Source of the DNA: Natrononativus amylolyticus
GTDB taxonomy: Archaea > Halobacteriota > Halobacteria > Halobacteriales > Natrialbaceae
Reading direction: 5' to 3'
NCBI RefSeq assembly: GCF_024362525.1
Contig: NZ_CP101458.1
Location: 868,001 to 932,000, forward strand
Length of the DNA: 64,000 nt
Of the stretch, positions 1-9,043 are shown piece by piece; positions within the stretch are counted from its first letter, which is position 1, and each line of letters opens with the position of its first letter. The translations under genes were made by a program, and so were the position numbers. Under the pieces are notes generated by a model. The model ran no database searches and was not told the origin of the DNA. It worked only from the letters and a program-made list of their open reading frames with translations.

Positions 1-78
1 GGTGTCCCGGCGCTCAGAAGCGCCGAATTCGGACGTCTCGAGACTCGACGGCGGCGACGAGCGTACCACGAAGGGAGA

Positions 79-90
79 AAGTATATCAGT
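79..90 (+). promoter_or_regulatory. Candidate TATA box of lonB
   Basis: An AT-rich stretch reading gtatat at 81-86 stands out in a GC-rich background about 40 bases before the lonB start codon. Its position and composition fit a haloarchaeal TATA element that would give a leader of roughly 15 bases. Bases 4-30 upstream hold a short stem-loop (ggcgct/agcgcc), which may belong to the neighbouring gene off the window. No promoter mapping is available, so this is inference. Confidence 0.45.
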
Positions 91-126
91 CGCAATCCCT
101 TCGGTTCCGGTACTGAACAGAGTTCT

Positions 127-2358
127 ATGAGTAACGATACGAACGTTGACGACGCCCCCGAAGACGCCGTCCGGGACGACCCCACCGAGGAGTCCGGGCG
201 GCGTTCGGAGGAGACCCGGTCGCCGCCCGAGGAGCCCGGCGACGGGGCCGACGTCGACGACCAGTTCGAGGAGGCAGCCGTCGAAACCGACGAGCCACTC
301 GAGGAGGCAGACGACCGTGGTGACGACCCGTTCGAGGGAGACGGACTCGAGTCGGAAACCGACGAGTCCGCCGAACGGGACGAAGAGGACGACGTCGAAA
401 CCGTCGAGGATCTCGGCAGCACCGTCGAGGTCGATCCCGAGGTGGAGATCGACGAATCGATCGCCGAGGACGATCTGCTGGGGGGACTCAAGATCGACTC
501 GACGGGCGACATCGAGGTTCCGGATCGCCTCGTCGACCAGGTCATCGGTCAGGACGAGGCTCGAGACATCATCATCAAGGCGGCCAAGCAACGGCGCCAC
601 GTGATGATGATCGGCTCGCCGGGGACCGGGAAGTCGATGCTGGCGAAGGCGATGAGCCAGCTGCTCCCGAAGGAGGACCTCCAGGACGTTCTCGTCTACC
701 ACAACCCCGACGACGGCAACGAGCCGAAGGTCCGCACCGTCCCCGCGGGCAAGGGCGAACAGATCATCGACGCCCACAAGGAGGAGGCCCGAAAGCGCAA
801 CCAGATGCGCTCGATCCTGATGTGGATCATCATCGCGATCATTATCGGGTACGCCATCCTCACGACCAACATCCTGCTCGGCATCCTCGCTGCGGGTATC
901 GTCTGGCTGATCTTCCGCTACACCTCCCGCGGCACGGACGCGATGGTGCCCAACATGATCGTCAACAACGGCGAGCAGCGCACCGCGCCGTTCGAGGACG
1001 CCACGGGCGCCCACGCCGGGGCACTGCTCGGCGACGTCCGCCACGACCCGTTCCAGTCCGGCGGCATGGAGACGCCGTCTCACGACCGCGTCGAGCCGGG
1101 CTCGATCCACAAGTCGAACAAGGGCGTGCTGTTCGTCGACGAGATCAACACGCTCGACGTCCGCACCCAGCAGAAGCTGATGACCGCGATCCAGGAGGGC
1201 GAGTTCGCCATCACCGGCCAGTCCGAGCGCTCCTCGGGCGCGATGGTCCAGACCGAGCCCGTCCCCTGTGACTTCATCATGATCGCGGCGGGGAACCTGG
1301 ACGCGATGGAGAACATGCACCCCGCGCTGCGCTCGCGGATCAAGGGCTACGGCTACGAGGTGTACATGGACGACACCATCGACGACACCCCCGAGATGCG
1401 CCGCAAGTACGCCCGGTTCATCGCACAGGAGGTCGAACGCGACGGGCGACTCCCCCACTTCACCCGCGAGGCCGTCGAGGAGGTCATCCTCGAGGCCAAA
1501 CGCCGTGCGGGCCGCAAGGAGCACCTGACGCTTCACTTCCGAAACCTCGGCGGACTCGTCCGCGTGGCCGGCGACATCGCCCGCGCCGAGGACGCCGAGT
1601 TCACCACTCGCGACCACGTCCTGCAGGCGAAAGACCGCTCGCGCTCGATCGAACAGCAACTCGCCGACGACTACATCGAGCGCCGCAAGGACTACGAGCT
1701 GCAGGTCACCCAGGACGGCGTCGAGGGCCGGGTCAACGGACTCGCCGTCATGGGCGAAGACTCGGGGATCATGCTGCCCGTGATGGCCGAGATCGCGCCC
1801 GCGCAGGGTCAGGGTCAGGTCATCGCCACGGGACAGCTCAAAGAGATGGCCGAGGAGTCCGTCCAGAACGTCTCGGCGATCATCAAGAAGTTCTCGGACG
1901 TCAACCTCTCCGAGAAGGACGTCCACATCCAGTTCGTTCAGGCCGGCCAGCAGGGCGTCGACGGCGACTCCGCCTCGATCACGGTGGCGACCGCCGTCAT
2001 CTCCGCACTGGAGGACATCCCGGTCGACCAGTCGGTCGCCATGACCGGCTCGCTCTCCGTGCGAGGGGACGTGCTCCCGGTCGGCGGCGTCACCCACAAG
2101 ATCGAGGCCGCCGCGAAAGCCGGCTGCACGAAGGTCATCATCCCCAAGACGAACGAACAGGACGTGATGATCGAAGACGAGTACAAGGAGATGATCGAGA
2201 TCATCCCCTGTGACAACATCAGCGAGGTGCTCGAGGTCGCCCTCATCGGCGAACCCGAGAAGGACTCGCTGCTCGACCGCTTAAAGCAGATCACCGGCTC
2301 GGCGTTCGAGGGACAGGGTCAGGTTGGCACCGGCGGCTCGAACCCGAGCCCGCAGTAG
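127..2358 (+). CDS. lonB: Membrane-anchored archaeal Lon protease (LonB)
   Basis: ATP-dependent serine protease of the archaeal LonB type, which degrades membrane and soluble proteins at the cytoplasmic face of the membrane. The 743-residue product opens with about 110 very acidic residues. Walker A (GSPGTGKS) lies near residues 163-170. Two adjacent transmembrane helices at about 233-268 are inserted between Walker A and Walker B (VLFVDE, near 334), which is diagnostic of LonB. The Ser-Lys catalytic dyad is visible as S615 (GDSAS) and K658 (THKIEAA), 43 residues apart as in other Lon proteases. LonB is essential in haloarchaea and controls carotenoid synthesis (family knowledge). A CPBP protease gene follows after 6 bases and is probably cotranscribed. 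Confidence 0.96.
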   Translation: MSNDTNVDDAPEDAVRDDPTEESGRRSEETRSPPEEPGDGADVDDQFEEAAVETDEPLEEADDRGDDPFEGDGLESETDESAERDEEDDVETVEDLGSTVEVDPEVEIDESIAEDDLLGGLKIDSTGDIEVPDRLVDQVIGQDEARDIIIKAAKQRRHVMMIGSPGTGKSMLAKAMSQLLPKEDLQDVLVYHNPDDGNEPKVRTVPAGKGEQIIDAHKEEARKRNQMRSILMWIIIAIIIGYAILTTNILLGILAAGIVWLIFRYTSRGTDAMVPNMIVNNGEQRTAPFEDATGAHAGALLGDVRHDPFQSGGMETPSHDRVEPGSIHKSNKGVLFVDEINTLDVRTQQKLMTAIQEGEFAITGQSERSSGAMVQTEPVPCDFIMIAAGNLDAMENMHPALRSRIKGYGYEVYMDDTIDDTPEMRRKYARFIAQEVERDGRLPHFTREAVEEVILEAKRRAGRKEHLTLHFRNLGGLVRVAGDIARAEDAEFTTRDHVLQAKDRSRSIEQQLADDYIERRKDYELQVTQDGVEGRVNGLAVMGEDSGIMLPVMAEIAPAQGQGQVIATGQLKEMAEESVQNVSAIIKKFSDVNLSEKDVHIQFVQAGQQGVDGDSASITVATAVISALEDIPVDQSVAMTGSLSVRGDVLPVGGVTHKIEAAAKAGCTKVIIPKTNEQDVMIEDEYKEMIEIIPCDNISEVLEVALIGEPEKDSLLDRLKQITGSAFEGQGQVGTGGSNPSPQ

Positions 2359-2364
2359 CCACCG

Positions 2365-3357
2365 ATGACCCAGTGGGCGGCGTTCGCCGGCTTTTCGGGC
2401 GTCGTCCTCGTGCTCTTACTCGCACTCTCTCACCTCACCCAGTCGACGCTCGACGGCGCTGACGACCGGCAAGCGGCGGCCGCGGCCGACCGGGAGACGG
2501 TAGACGACGCGCCCACCAGCGGCGGCGCACCACCCGAACCGCCCGAAGACGCCGCCGCGACGGTCGGTGACGCCTCGAGCGAGACCGCCGCGGAGAACGG
2601 GCGAGCGGTCGTCGATCCCGACGGCCCCGCTCTCACCGGCACCGGCTCCGAGGATCCCGAGCCAACCAGCACGGAACTCGCCGGCGACGGCGTCTCTCTC
2701 GAGACTCGACCGGCCGGCGCGGCGACCGACGACACCCGCCTCGAGACGGACCTCTCGACGGGGATGTTGCTGGCGAACGTCGCGCTCTCGCAGGGGGTGT
2801 TCGCGGTCCTGCTGGTGGCGGCGGCGGTGTACACCGCAGTGCCGGCGGCGGCGCTCGGCGTCGAGTTCTCGGCGTCGTACCTCTGGACCGGCCTCGCCGT
2901 CGGTACCGCCGCCGGCCTGGGGCTGTACGCGCTCAACGAACTCGGCTCGGCGAGCGCGACGCGGCTGGGGTTCGACCACGACGAGGAACTCCGCGAACTG
3001 CTCGCGCCCGACTCGAGGGGCGGCTGGCTCGTCCTGTTGTTCGTCGTGTTGCCACTGATCGCGTTCTTCGAGGAGTTCCTGTTTCGCGCCGCGCTGATCG
3101 GCGCGCTCTCGGTCGGCTTCGATCTCTCGCCGTGGCTGCTCGCGGTGCTCTCCTCGGTCGCGTTCGCGCTGGGACACGGCGTCCAGGGGCCGGTCGGCGT
3201 CGCCGTCACCGGCGCGCTCGGCTTCGTGCTCGCGGCGCTGTTCATCTACACCGGGAGCCTGCTCGTCGTGGTCGTCGCCCACTACCTGATCAACGCCCTC
3301 GAGTTCGCCGTCCACGAGGGGCTCGGAATCGAGTGGGGCGAAACCACCGGAAGCTAA
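2365..3357 (+). CDS. CPBP-family intramembrane metalloprotease
   Basis: Type II CAAX-prenyl-protease-like (CPBP/ABI) membrane protein of 330 residues. A first membrane segment at the N terminus is followed by an acidic, Ala/Glu-rich linker of about 100 residues. The remaining membrane helices then carry the three family motifs: EEFLFR (E236, E237, R241), H271 in LGHG, and H306/N310 in AHYLIN. These are the residues expected to bind metal and activate water. The start codon lies 6 bases after the lonB stop, so the two membrane proteases are likely one transcription unit. Whether it cleaves prenylated proteins or has another substrate cannot be told from sequence. Confidence 0.85.
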   Translation: MTQWAAFAGFSGVVLVLLLALSHLTQSTLDGADDRQAAAAADRETVDDAPTSGGAPPEPPEDAAATVGDASSETAAENGRAVVDPDGPALTGTGSEDPEPTSTELAGDGVSLETRPAGAATDDTRLETDLSTGMLLANVALSQGVFAVLLVAAAVYTAVPAAALGVEFSASYLWTGLAVGTAAGLGLYALNELGSASATRLGFDHDEELRELLAPDSRGGWLVLLFVVLPLIAFFEEFLFRAALIGALSVGFDLSPWLLAVLSSVAFALGHGVQGPVGVAVTGALGFVLAALFIYTGSLLVVVVAHYLINALEFAVHEGLGIEWGETTGS

Positions 3358-3383
3358 GAGCGGAGCCCCCCTCCGGTCGAGAC

Positions 3384-3731
3384 ATGGCAGGCCTCAACGA
3401 GATTCCGGAGACGGTGTACCGGGGAATTGTGGCAGGAATCCTTCTCTACTTCGTTCTGTTGATCTTCGGGTACGTGACGGGAACCCCGCTCGCCGTTATC
3501 GCGGCCCACCTGCTGTTCGGCTTCCTGGCGATCGCCATCGGTGCCGCCCTGTACCAGCAAGCCCGCGGGACCGTGGCGCCGATCGGCGCGGCGGGGCTCT
3601 CGCTGATCTCGGGCGGGATCGCGCAACTGCTCTGGCTGGTTACCGGCATTCCGCTCCTCGAGACGGTCTCGACGCTCGCGGTGTTCGCCGGCATCGCGCT
3701 CTACGTCTACGCGGTCTGGATCGACAACTAA
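3384..3731 (+). CDS. Small haloarchaeal membrane protein
   Basis: A 115-residue hydrophobic protein with four predicted membrane helices (roughly residues 12-30, 36-58, 63-82 and 88-110) and a short cytosolic start. I do not recognise a functional family. The ATG at 3384 was chosen because the predicted protein begins just before the first helix; the longer reading upstream is an out-of-frame shadow of the preceding CPBP gene. It follows that gene by 26 bases in the same direction and converges with the MGMT-like gene, whose stop begins directly after this one. Confidence 0.75.
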   Translation: MAGLNEIPETVYRGIVAGILLYFVLLIFGYVTGTPLAVIAAHLLFGFLAIAIGAALYQQARGTVAPIGAAGLSLISGGIAQLLWLVTGIPLLETVSTLAVFAGIALYVYAVWIDN

Positions 3732-4199
3732 CTACAGCTCCTCGAGCGACCGCAGCTTCTGTTCGACCGCCGGCGGGGCCGCGCTCGGTCCGTCGCGGAC
3801 GCGGTGGTCGGGGATCAGGATCGGCGCCGGGTTCTCCGCGAGCGCCGTCCGAACCAGGGTGAGGTCCTCGTCGCTCTCCGGGTCGAGCCCGGCCATCCGC
3901 GCGAGCGTCCTGACGTCGATGTCGTCGCCGTAGGGGATCGCCCGCACCTGCTCGAGCACCCGCCGCTGGTCGGTCGGAACCGTCAGGGCGACCTGGACGT
4001 CGTCGAACTCGACTTCGATGACGCCCTCGAGGTACTCGAACAGCCGCTCGAGAACCGGATGGTCGTCCTCCGCGTCCGGATCGGCGGCATTCGGAAACGA
4101 GACGCTCAACACTCGGCCGCTGGCGACGCCGACCTGGACGACCGACTCGAGATACGACGACTCCCGCGCGTAGATCCCCGCGTCCGTTACGTCCTCCAT
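3732..4199 (-). CDS. MGMT/alkyltransferase-like protein lacking the catalytic cysteine
   Basis: A 155-residue protein whose C-terminal half matches the O6-alkylguanine-DNA alkyltransferase DNA-binding fold. AIPYG (88-91) is followed by a helix-turn-helix-like segment and then RTALAENP and ILIPDHRV. In active MGMT the last motif is IPCHRV; here the acceptor cysteine is an aspartate (D131). This resembles alkyltransferase-like (ATL) proteins, which bind alkylated DNA without repairing it, although those usually carry Trp or Ala at this site. The start at 4199 was chosen because it gives a compact domain; the upstream reading is antisense to the trp promoter and trpC. It is divergent from trpC across a 94-base intergenic region, so it may share regulation with trp. 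DNA damage sensing is inference. Confidence 0.75.
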   Translation of the reverse strand: MEDVTDAGIYARESSYLESVVQVGVASGRVLSVSFPNAADPDAEDDHPVLERLFEYLEGVIEVEFDDVQVALTVPTDQRRVLEQVRAIPYGDDIDVRTLARMAGLDPESDEDLTLVRTALAENPAPILIPDHRVRDGPSAAPPAVEQKLRSLEEL

Positions 4200-4258
4200 G
4201 CGGCGTTGCAAGCGCGGCGCGGACTTGAATATTCGCCGGATCGGTCCCCGCGCCGCAA

Positions 4259-4293
4259 GGTTTTTGTACAGATGAGTACGTCGTTGTACAACA
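4259..4293 (+). promoter_or_regulatory. trpCBA promoter with two TGTACA boxes
   Basis: Directly before trpC lie two identical hexamers TGTACA at 4265-4270 and 4285-4290, exactly 20 bases apart (about two helical turns), with a further GTAC between them. The first overlaps a TATA-like element (tttttgtaca, about 28 bases before the ATG), so transcription would start at or near the ATG at 4294 (leaderless). TGTACA is, as I recall, the consensus TRP box bound by the methanogen repressor TrpY. Its use here is inference, because no TrpY-like gene is visible in the window. Confidence 0.55.
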
Positions 4294-5091
4294 ATGGTAT
4301 CTGAACTGGAGGTCGATCCCGCGGTCCGGGCCATCCTCGAGGCCGCACGGGAGCGCACCGGCGGGGACCGCATCTCGGTCGACGCGCGGCCGATCGCGGA
4401 CGCGTTCGCCGACACCGCGGCCGACGGCCGCGTGCCGGTGATCGCCGAGGTGAAGCCGACGAGTCCGACGACCGACGGCACCCGCCGGGGCGACCCAGTC
4501 GACCTCGCGCGGGCGATGGTCGACGGCGGCGCGAGCGCGATCTCGGTGCTCACAGAGCCGACGCACTTCGGCGGCACGCCGGAGGCGCTGGCGCGAATCC
4601 GCGACGCCGTCGACGTGCCGGTGCTCCGCAAGGACTTCGTCCTGCGAGAGGACCACCTCGACGTCGTCGAAGCCGACCTGGTGTTGCTCATCGTGCGATT
4701 TCTCGAGGAGGACGACGCCGAGGACCTCGAGACGCTACTCGCGGCCGCCCGCGAGCGCGGCTTCCAGGCGCTCGTCGAGGTTCACGACGCAACCGAACTC
4801 GAGGCCGCCCTCGAGGCCGGCGCCGAGATCGTCGGCGTGAACAACCGGGACCTGGGCAGCCTCGAGGTGGACCTGGCGACCTTCGAGCGCGTCGCGCCGC
4901 TCGTTCCGGAGGACGTCACCCTAATCGCCGAAAGCGGCGTCTCGACCCCCGAGGACGTCGCCCGGATGCGCGAGGCGGGCGCGGACGCCCTGCTCGTCGG
5001 CAGCGCGATCATGGGACACGAGCGCGGCGACAGCGCGGCGACGCCGGCAGCGGTTCGCGAGAACACGCGGAGACTGGTACACGATGAGTAA
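4294..5091 (+). CDS. trpC: Indole-3-glycerol-phosphate synthase (TrpC)
   Basis: Converts 1-(o-carboxyphenylamino)-1-deoxyribulose 5-phosphate to indole-3-glycerol phosphate in tryptophan synthesis. The 265-residue product is a (beta/alpha)8 barrel. The family signature AEVKPTSPT (catalytic Lys at 54) lies near the N terminus, LRKDF (K113) is the second active-site lysine, and GVNNRDL, ESGV and LLVGSAIM form the phosphate-binding C-terminal strands. Length and motifs are normal for the single-domain enzyme. The gene starts a transcription unit, since the ATG follows the TGTACA-box promoter immediately. Its stop overlaps the trpB start by 8 bases, so the two are translationally coupled. Confidence 0.97.
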   Translation: MVSELEVDPAVRAILEAARERTGGDRISVDARPIADAFADTAADGRVPVIAEVKPTSPTTDGTRRGDPVDLARAMVDGGASAISVLTEPTHFGGTPEALARIRDAVDVPVLRKDFVLREDHLDVVEADLVLLIVRFLEEDDAEDLETLLAAARERGFQALVEVHDATELEAALEAGAEIVGVNNRDLGSLEVDLATFERVAPLVPEDVTLIAESGVSTPEDVARMREAGADALLVGSAIMGHERGDSAATPAAVRENTRRLVHDE

Positions 5092-6364
5092 ATCGAGTTT
5101 CGGACGGTACGGCGGACAGTTCGTTCCCGAGGCGCTGATGCCCGCCCTCGAGGAGTTAGAAGACGCCTACGAACGCTACGTTCTCGGCAACGAGGACGGC
5201 TTCGTGGACGAGTTTCGCGAGCGCCTGCGCGAGTTCGGCGGGCGACCGACGCCGCTCCAGCGCGCGGATCGGCTGAGCGAGCGCTACGGTCGGGAAGTCT
5301 ACCTCAAGCGCGAGGACCTGGTTCACGGCGGCGCCCACAAGCTAAACAACGCGCTCGGCCAGGTGCTGCTCGCGAAGTACATGGGCAAAGAGCGGATCGT
5401 CGCCGAAACGGGCGCGGGCCAACACGGTACGGCGACCGCGATGGCGGCGGCTCACCTCGAGATGCCCTGTGAGATCTACATGGGTCGCACCGACGTCAAC
5501 CGCCAGCGGCCGAACGTCTACCGGATGCGGATGCTGGGCGCCGAGGTGACCCCCGTCGAGACGGGGCGGGGCACCCTGAAGGAGGCGATCAACGAGACGA
5601 TGCGCGACTGGGCGGGGAGCGTGGAGACGACCCACTACGTGATCGGGAGCGTCGTCGGCCCGCACCCGTTTCCGGAGATGGTCCGGGAGTTCCAGTCCGT
5701 GATCGGCGAGGAGGCCCGCGAGCAGGTGCTGGAGCGGGCGGGGCGACTCCCCGACAGCGTCGTCGCCTGCGCCGGCGGCGGCTCGAACACGATGGGAGCG
5801 TTTCACGCGTTCGTTCCCGATTCCGACGTCGGGCTGTACGCCGTCGAAGCCGGCGGCTCGAGTCTCGAGATCGACGCCGAAGCGGGCGTCGCGCCCAACT
5901 CCGCGACCCTCTCGACGGGGAGCGACGGCGTCCTCCACGGCGCGATGACGAAGCTCCTCCAGAGCGAGGACGGCCAGATAATGGAGTCACACAGCGTGAG
6001 CGCCGGCCTCGACTACGCCGGCGTCGGCCCGGAGCTCTCGAATCTGGTCGACACCGGCCGCGTCACGCCGGACAGCGTCGACGACGACGCGGCACTCGAG
6101 GCCTTCCACCGGCTCTCCCGGCTCGAGGGGATCATTCCGGCCCTCGAGTCCTCCCACGCCCTCGCCTACCTGGAGCGCGCGGCGGGGACCGCCGCGGAAC
6201 GAGCGAGCGGCGACGAGCCGCGAGCAGAAGCTCACGAAGAACTCGGCGAGCTCGTCGTCGTGAACGTCTCCGGGCGGGGCGATAAAGACCTGGAAACGGT
6301 GCTCGAGGAGACCGAAAAGCGGGATCTCGAGGCCGCGCCGGACGTGGAGGTGTTCGAACAGTGA
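5084..6364 (+). CDS. trpB: Tryptophan synthase beta chain (TrpB)
   Basis: PLP-dependent subunit that condenses indole with serine. The 426-residue product has the TrpB1-type hallmarks: GGQFVPE near the N terminus, the PLP-binding lysine K86 in [16 protein letters not shown], and the glycine-rich phosphate-binding loop AGGGSNT near residue 231. The C-terminal extension of about 25 acidic residues is typical of haloarchaea. It overlaps trpC by 8 bases and trpA by 4 bases (GTGA). The partners needed for indole channelling are therefore coexpressed. Confidence 0.97.
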   Translation: MSKSSFGRYGGQFVPEALMPALEELEDAYERYVLGNEDGFVDEFRERLREFGGRPTPLQRADRLSERYGREVYLKREDLVHGGAHKLNNALGQVLLAKYMGKERIVAETGAGQHGTATAMAAAHLEMPCEIYMGRTDVNRQRPNVYRMRMLGAEVTPVETGRGTLKEAINETMRDWAGSVETTHYVIGSVVGPHPFPEMVREFQSVIGEEAREQVLERAGRLPDSVVACAGGGSNTMGAFHAFVPDSDVGLYAVEAGGSSLEIDAEAGVAPNSATLSTGSDGVLHGAMTKLLQSEDGQIMESHSVSAGLDYAGVGPELSNLVDTGRVTPDSVDDDAALEAFHRLSRLEGIIPALESSHALAYLERAAGTAAERASGDEPRAEAHEELGELVVVNVSGRGDKDLETVLEETEKRDLEAAPDVEVFEQ

Positions 6365-7257
6365 CCCGCGAGGATCGACGACCGGAGGAGAGAGAGCCTC
6401 GAGATGACGAGCGGGGAGTAACACGACCCGCGAGTGACATCGAGCGCGCTATCCGCGAGAACCACCCCGCGCTCATCGCCTACGTCACCGCGGGTGATCC
6501 CTCCCTCGAGGCGACGAAGGAGTACGTCGAGGCCCTGGACCGCGGTGGGGCGGATCTGATCGAACTCGGGCTCCCGTTCTCGGAGCCGATCGCCGAGGGG
6601 CCGACGATCCAGGCGGCGATCAACCGCGCGCTCGAGGCCGGCACCACGCCTGCGGGCTTTTTCGACCTCGTGGACTCGCTCTCCGTCGAAGCACCGCTGC
6701 TGGTGATGACGTACTACAACATGATTCTGCAGCACGGTTCCGAACCGGGGGCTGACGTCCGCCCGTTCGTCGAGCGCGCCGCCGACGCCGGCCTGTCGGG
6801 GATAATCGTCCCCGACCTGCCCGCGGAGGAGGCCGAGCCGCTCCGGGCGGCCTGCGACGACCACGGTCTCGATCTCGTGTTCATCGTCGCGCCGACGACC
6901 GCGGGCGAGCGCCTCGAGCGGATCATGGATCGGGCGTCGGGGTTCGCCTACGTCCAGGCCCGGCTCGGAACCACGGGCGCTCGCGGCGACGTCTCGAGGG
7001 CGACCCACGACAGCCTCGCGAGACTCGAGGCGTACGACGACGCGGGCGTCCCGAAAGCCGTCGGCTTCGGCGTCAGCGAGGGCGACCACGCCGCCGAGAT
7101 CGTCGCGGCGGGCGCCGACGGCGTCATCGTCGGCAGCGCCCTGGTGGACATCATCGCGACGAGCGAGACGCCCGCGGCGGATCTCGAGGCGAAGGCCCGC
7201 GAACTCAAGGCGGGCGCGCGCCGGGGGGCAGATGTACCGGAACCGGAACAGCCTTAA
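6361..7257 (+). CDS. trpA: Tryptophan synthase alpha chain (TrpA)
   Basis: Cleaves indole-3-glycerol phosphate to indole and glyceraldehyde 3-phosphate and passes indole to TrpB. The 298-residue product is a TIM barrel, started here at the GTG that overlaps the trpB stop. The first about 25 residues are charged and poorly ordered, and a later start is possible. The catalytic glutamate is E68 in IELGLPFS. Eleven residues on, where E. coli has the second catalytic residue D60 (motif LADGP), this protein has IAEGP with E79. It also has SEP in place of SDP. I recall this Asp-to-Glu form from other haloarchaea, so it is probably a lineage trait and not damage. Confidence 0.95.
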   Translation: MTREDRRPEEREPRDDERGVTRPASDIERAIRENHPALIAYVTAGDPSLEATKEYVEALDRGGADLIELGLPFSEPIAEGPTIQAAINRALEAGTTPAGFFDLVDSLSVEAPLLVMTYYNMILQHGSEPGADVRPFVERAADAGLSGIIVPDLPAEEAEPLRAACDDHGLDLVFIVAPTTAGERLERIMDRASGFAYVQARLGTTGARGDVSRATHDSLARLEAYDDAGVPKAVGFGVSEGDHAAEIVAAGADGVIVGSALVDIIATSETPAADLEAKARELKAGARRGADVPEPEQP

Positions 7258-7283
7258 TCGGAAGTTTGCTACACGTTCACACG

Positions 7284-8078
7284 ATGGAGACAGGAATCGA
7301 CGCGCGACTCGAGCGGATCGGAACGGACGGGCGGTACCTCGTCGTTCCGATGGACCACGGAATCACCCTCGGGGCCGTCACCGGCCTCAAAGACATCGAA
7401 TCGACGATCGACGGCGTGACACGCGGCGGCGCCGACGCCGTGTTGACCCAGAAGGGGATCGCCCCGCGGGTCCACCCGAACAAGAACGGCGCGGGCTACG
7501 TCGTCCACGTCAACGCCTCGACGGCGATCGGCCCCGACGAGAACGACAAACGGATGACCGCCACCGTCGAGGAGGCGATCCGCGTCGGCGCCGACGCCGT
7601 CTCGCTGCACATCAACGTCGGCTCGAGACACGAGCCCGACCAGCTCGAGGACCTGGCGGCGCTCACCGCCGACGCCGGCCGCTTCGGCATCCCGGTTCTC
7701 GCGATGGCGTACGCCCGCGGCCCGGAGGTCGACAGCACCGATCCGGAGGCGCTCGGCCACGCCGTCCGCCTCGCCGAGGAGGCCGGTGCCGACGTCGTCA
7801 AGACGGGGTACAGCGGGGACGCCGAGAGCTTCGAGCACGTCGTCGAGTCGACGCGTCTGCCCGTCGTCATCGCCGGCGGCTCGAAGGGGACGGATAGAGA
7901 GACCCTCGAGATGGTCCGCGGCGTGATGGACGCTGGCGGGGCGGGCGTCTCGATGGGACGGTCGATCTTCCAGCACGAGGACCCGGAGGCGATCACGCGC
8001 GGGGTCTCGGGGATCGTTCACGACGACCTCGCCGTCGAGGAGGCGCTGCGGGAGGCGGGGCTGGCGCTCGAGGCCTGA
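7284..8078 (+). CDS. 2-amino-3,7-dideoxy-D-threo-hept-6-ulosonate (ADH) synthase
   Basis: Class I aldolase (FbaB/DhnA family) that makes the first committed intermediate of the archaeal route to 3-dehydroquinate and so feeds aromatic amino acids. The 264-residue product shows VPMDHGITLG (D24), a conserved tyrosine (Y143, MAYARGP) and the Schiff-base lysine K173 in VVKTGYSG, followed by GGSKG and SMGRSIFQ, which bind phosphate. These distinguish it from glycolytic aldolase mainly by context: it lies 26 bases after trpA in the same direction. Its usual partner, dehydroquinate synthase II, is not in this window. The ATG at 7284 is preferred over an upstream TTG. Confidence 0.88.
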   Translation: METGIDARLERIGTDGRYLVVPMDHGITLGAVTGLKDIESTIDGVTRGGADAVLTQKGIAPRVHPNKNGAGYVVHVNASTAIGPDENDKRMTATVEEAIRVGADAVSLHINVGSRHEPDQLEDLAALTADAGRFGIPVLAMAYARGPEVDSTDPEALGHAVRLAEEAGADVVKTGYSGDAESFEHVVESTRLPVVIAGGSKGTDRETLEMVRGVMDAGGAGVSMGRSIFQHEDPEAITRGVSGIVHDDLAVEEALREAGLALEA

Positions 8079-8091
8079 GCGGAAGCGACGA

Positions 8092-8283
8092 TCAGGCCGC
8101 GCCGGGCGACGGCTGCGGGTGTGTCGTGACGACCGCCTCGCAGTCGGGACAGGAGAGGACGGCGCGCTCGGCCTCCCTGCGGACGGACCAGTCGCCGTCA
8201 ATGTCGCTGGCGTGCCCGCAGCGGGGACAGAAGAACACGCGCTTTCGGACGTCGGGGTCGGGAACGGAGGAGGGGTGAGTCAT
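8092..8283 (-). CDS. Small zinc-ribbon protein
   Basis: A 63-residue protein with two CPxC-type knuckles, FFCPRCGH (19-22) and SCPDCEA (45-48), which would bind one zinc ion. The spacing and short length fit the many haloarchaeal one-domain zinc ribbons of unknown role; related genes occur next to the ADH synthase gene in other haloarchaea. It converges with that gene, with only 13 bases between the two stops. The ATG at 8283 gives the compact domain; the longer upstream reading is antisense to the SprT-like gene. The function is unknown. Confidence 0.75.
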   Translation of the reverse strand: MTHPSSVPDPDVRKRVFFCPRCGHASDIDGDWSVRREAERAVLSCPDCEAVVTTHPQPSPGAA

Positions 8284-8409
8284 GGCGTCGGCGCTAGTCG
8301 CCGAGCGGGTAAAAAGCCTGTTCGCGGCGATCGATCGGGATGTTTTTCGACCTGACGGACACGCGTTCCGACCGGTTTCTCGGGCCGAAGCGCAAGAGCT
8401 TCGGTTTCG

Positions 8410-8979
8410 GTGATCGTTCTGCCGGCCGTGACCGACGAGTCGCTGACGGTCGACGACGAGATCGTCGCCCGCGCGCGCATTCACGCCCGAGATGTCGCCA
8501 TCGACGTCGACTGGGAGTGCCTCGAGTGGGCCGTCTCGGCCCGGGCGAAGCGGCGGGCGGGCGCCTGCCGGTGGGACGGCGAGGTGGCGACGATCGTGCT
8601 CTCGCGGCGGGCCTACGAGGCCTACGACTGGGCGCAGTTCGCCGCGGTCGTTCGCCACGAACTCGTCCACGCCTGGGAGTTCCAGCGCCACGGGAAGTCG
8701 GGCCACGGCGAGCGGTTTCGGCGGGAGGCGCGACGGCTCGAGGCGCCGCGCCACTGCGAGGCGTTCACCGACCCCCGGTACCTGTTGCGGTGTCTCGGAG
8801 GGGAGTGTACCTGGGAGAGCCGTCGCCATCAGGCGTCGAAACCCGTTCGCACGCCAGAGAACTACCGCTGTGGGTCGTGCGGAGGCGACTACGAGGTCGA
8901 GCACGTCTCGAGCGGGCGGAGCTGGAAAACGGCGGCCGGCTACGGCGGGGCGAAGGCGGCGCTTGGCGAGGAGTGGTGA
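8410..8979 (+). CDS. SprT-like zinc metalloprotease domain protein
   Basis: A 189-residue protein of the SprT/Spartan-like family. The zincin motif HELVH (residues 83-87, VRHELVHAWEF) is followed by HGKSGHGERF, giving the third metal ligand. A C-terminal zinc ribbon is formed by CLGGEC and YRCGSCGG. Eukaryotic Spartan cleaves DNA-protein crosslinks; whether archaeal SprT proteins do so is inference. The GTG at 8410 begins the longest reading; GTG at 8428 is an equally good start. It is divergent from the zinc-ribbon gene. Confidence 0.85.
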   Translation: MIVLPAVTDESLTVDDEIVARARIHARDVAIDVDWECLEWAVSARAKRRAGACRWDGEVATIVLSRRAYEAYDWAQFAAVVRHELVHAWEFQRHGKSGHGERFRREARRLEAPRHCEAFTDPRYLLRCLGGECTWESRRHQASKPVRTPENYRCGSCGGDYEVEHVSSGRSWKTAAGYGGAKAALGEEW

Positions 8980-9043
8980 GGAGGACGCAGCGAGGGGTCA
9001 CGAAAGGGCAAGTGACTTACATACCGCAGGTGAACGCCGAGAC

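Noticed and set aside
1-126. A gene end or tRNA at the left window edge
   Set aside because: Only a short stem-loop and a TATA-like element are visible; no frame or cloverleaf is convincing.
2416-3315. 299-codon antisense frame over the first CPBP gene
   Set aside because: Arg/Glu/Gly-rich shadow typical of high-G+C sequence; the sense frame has all CPBP motifs.
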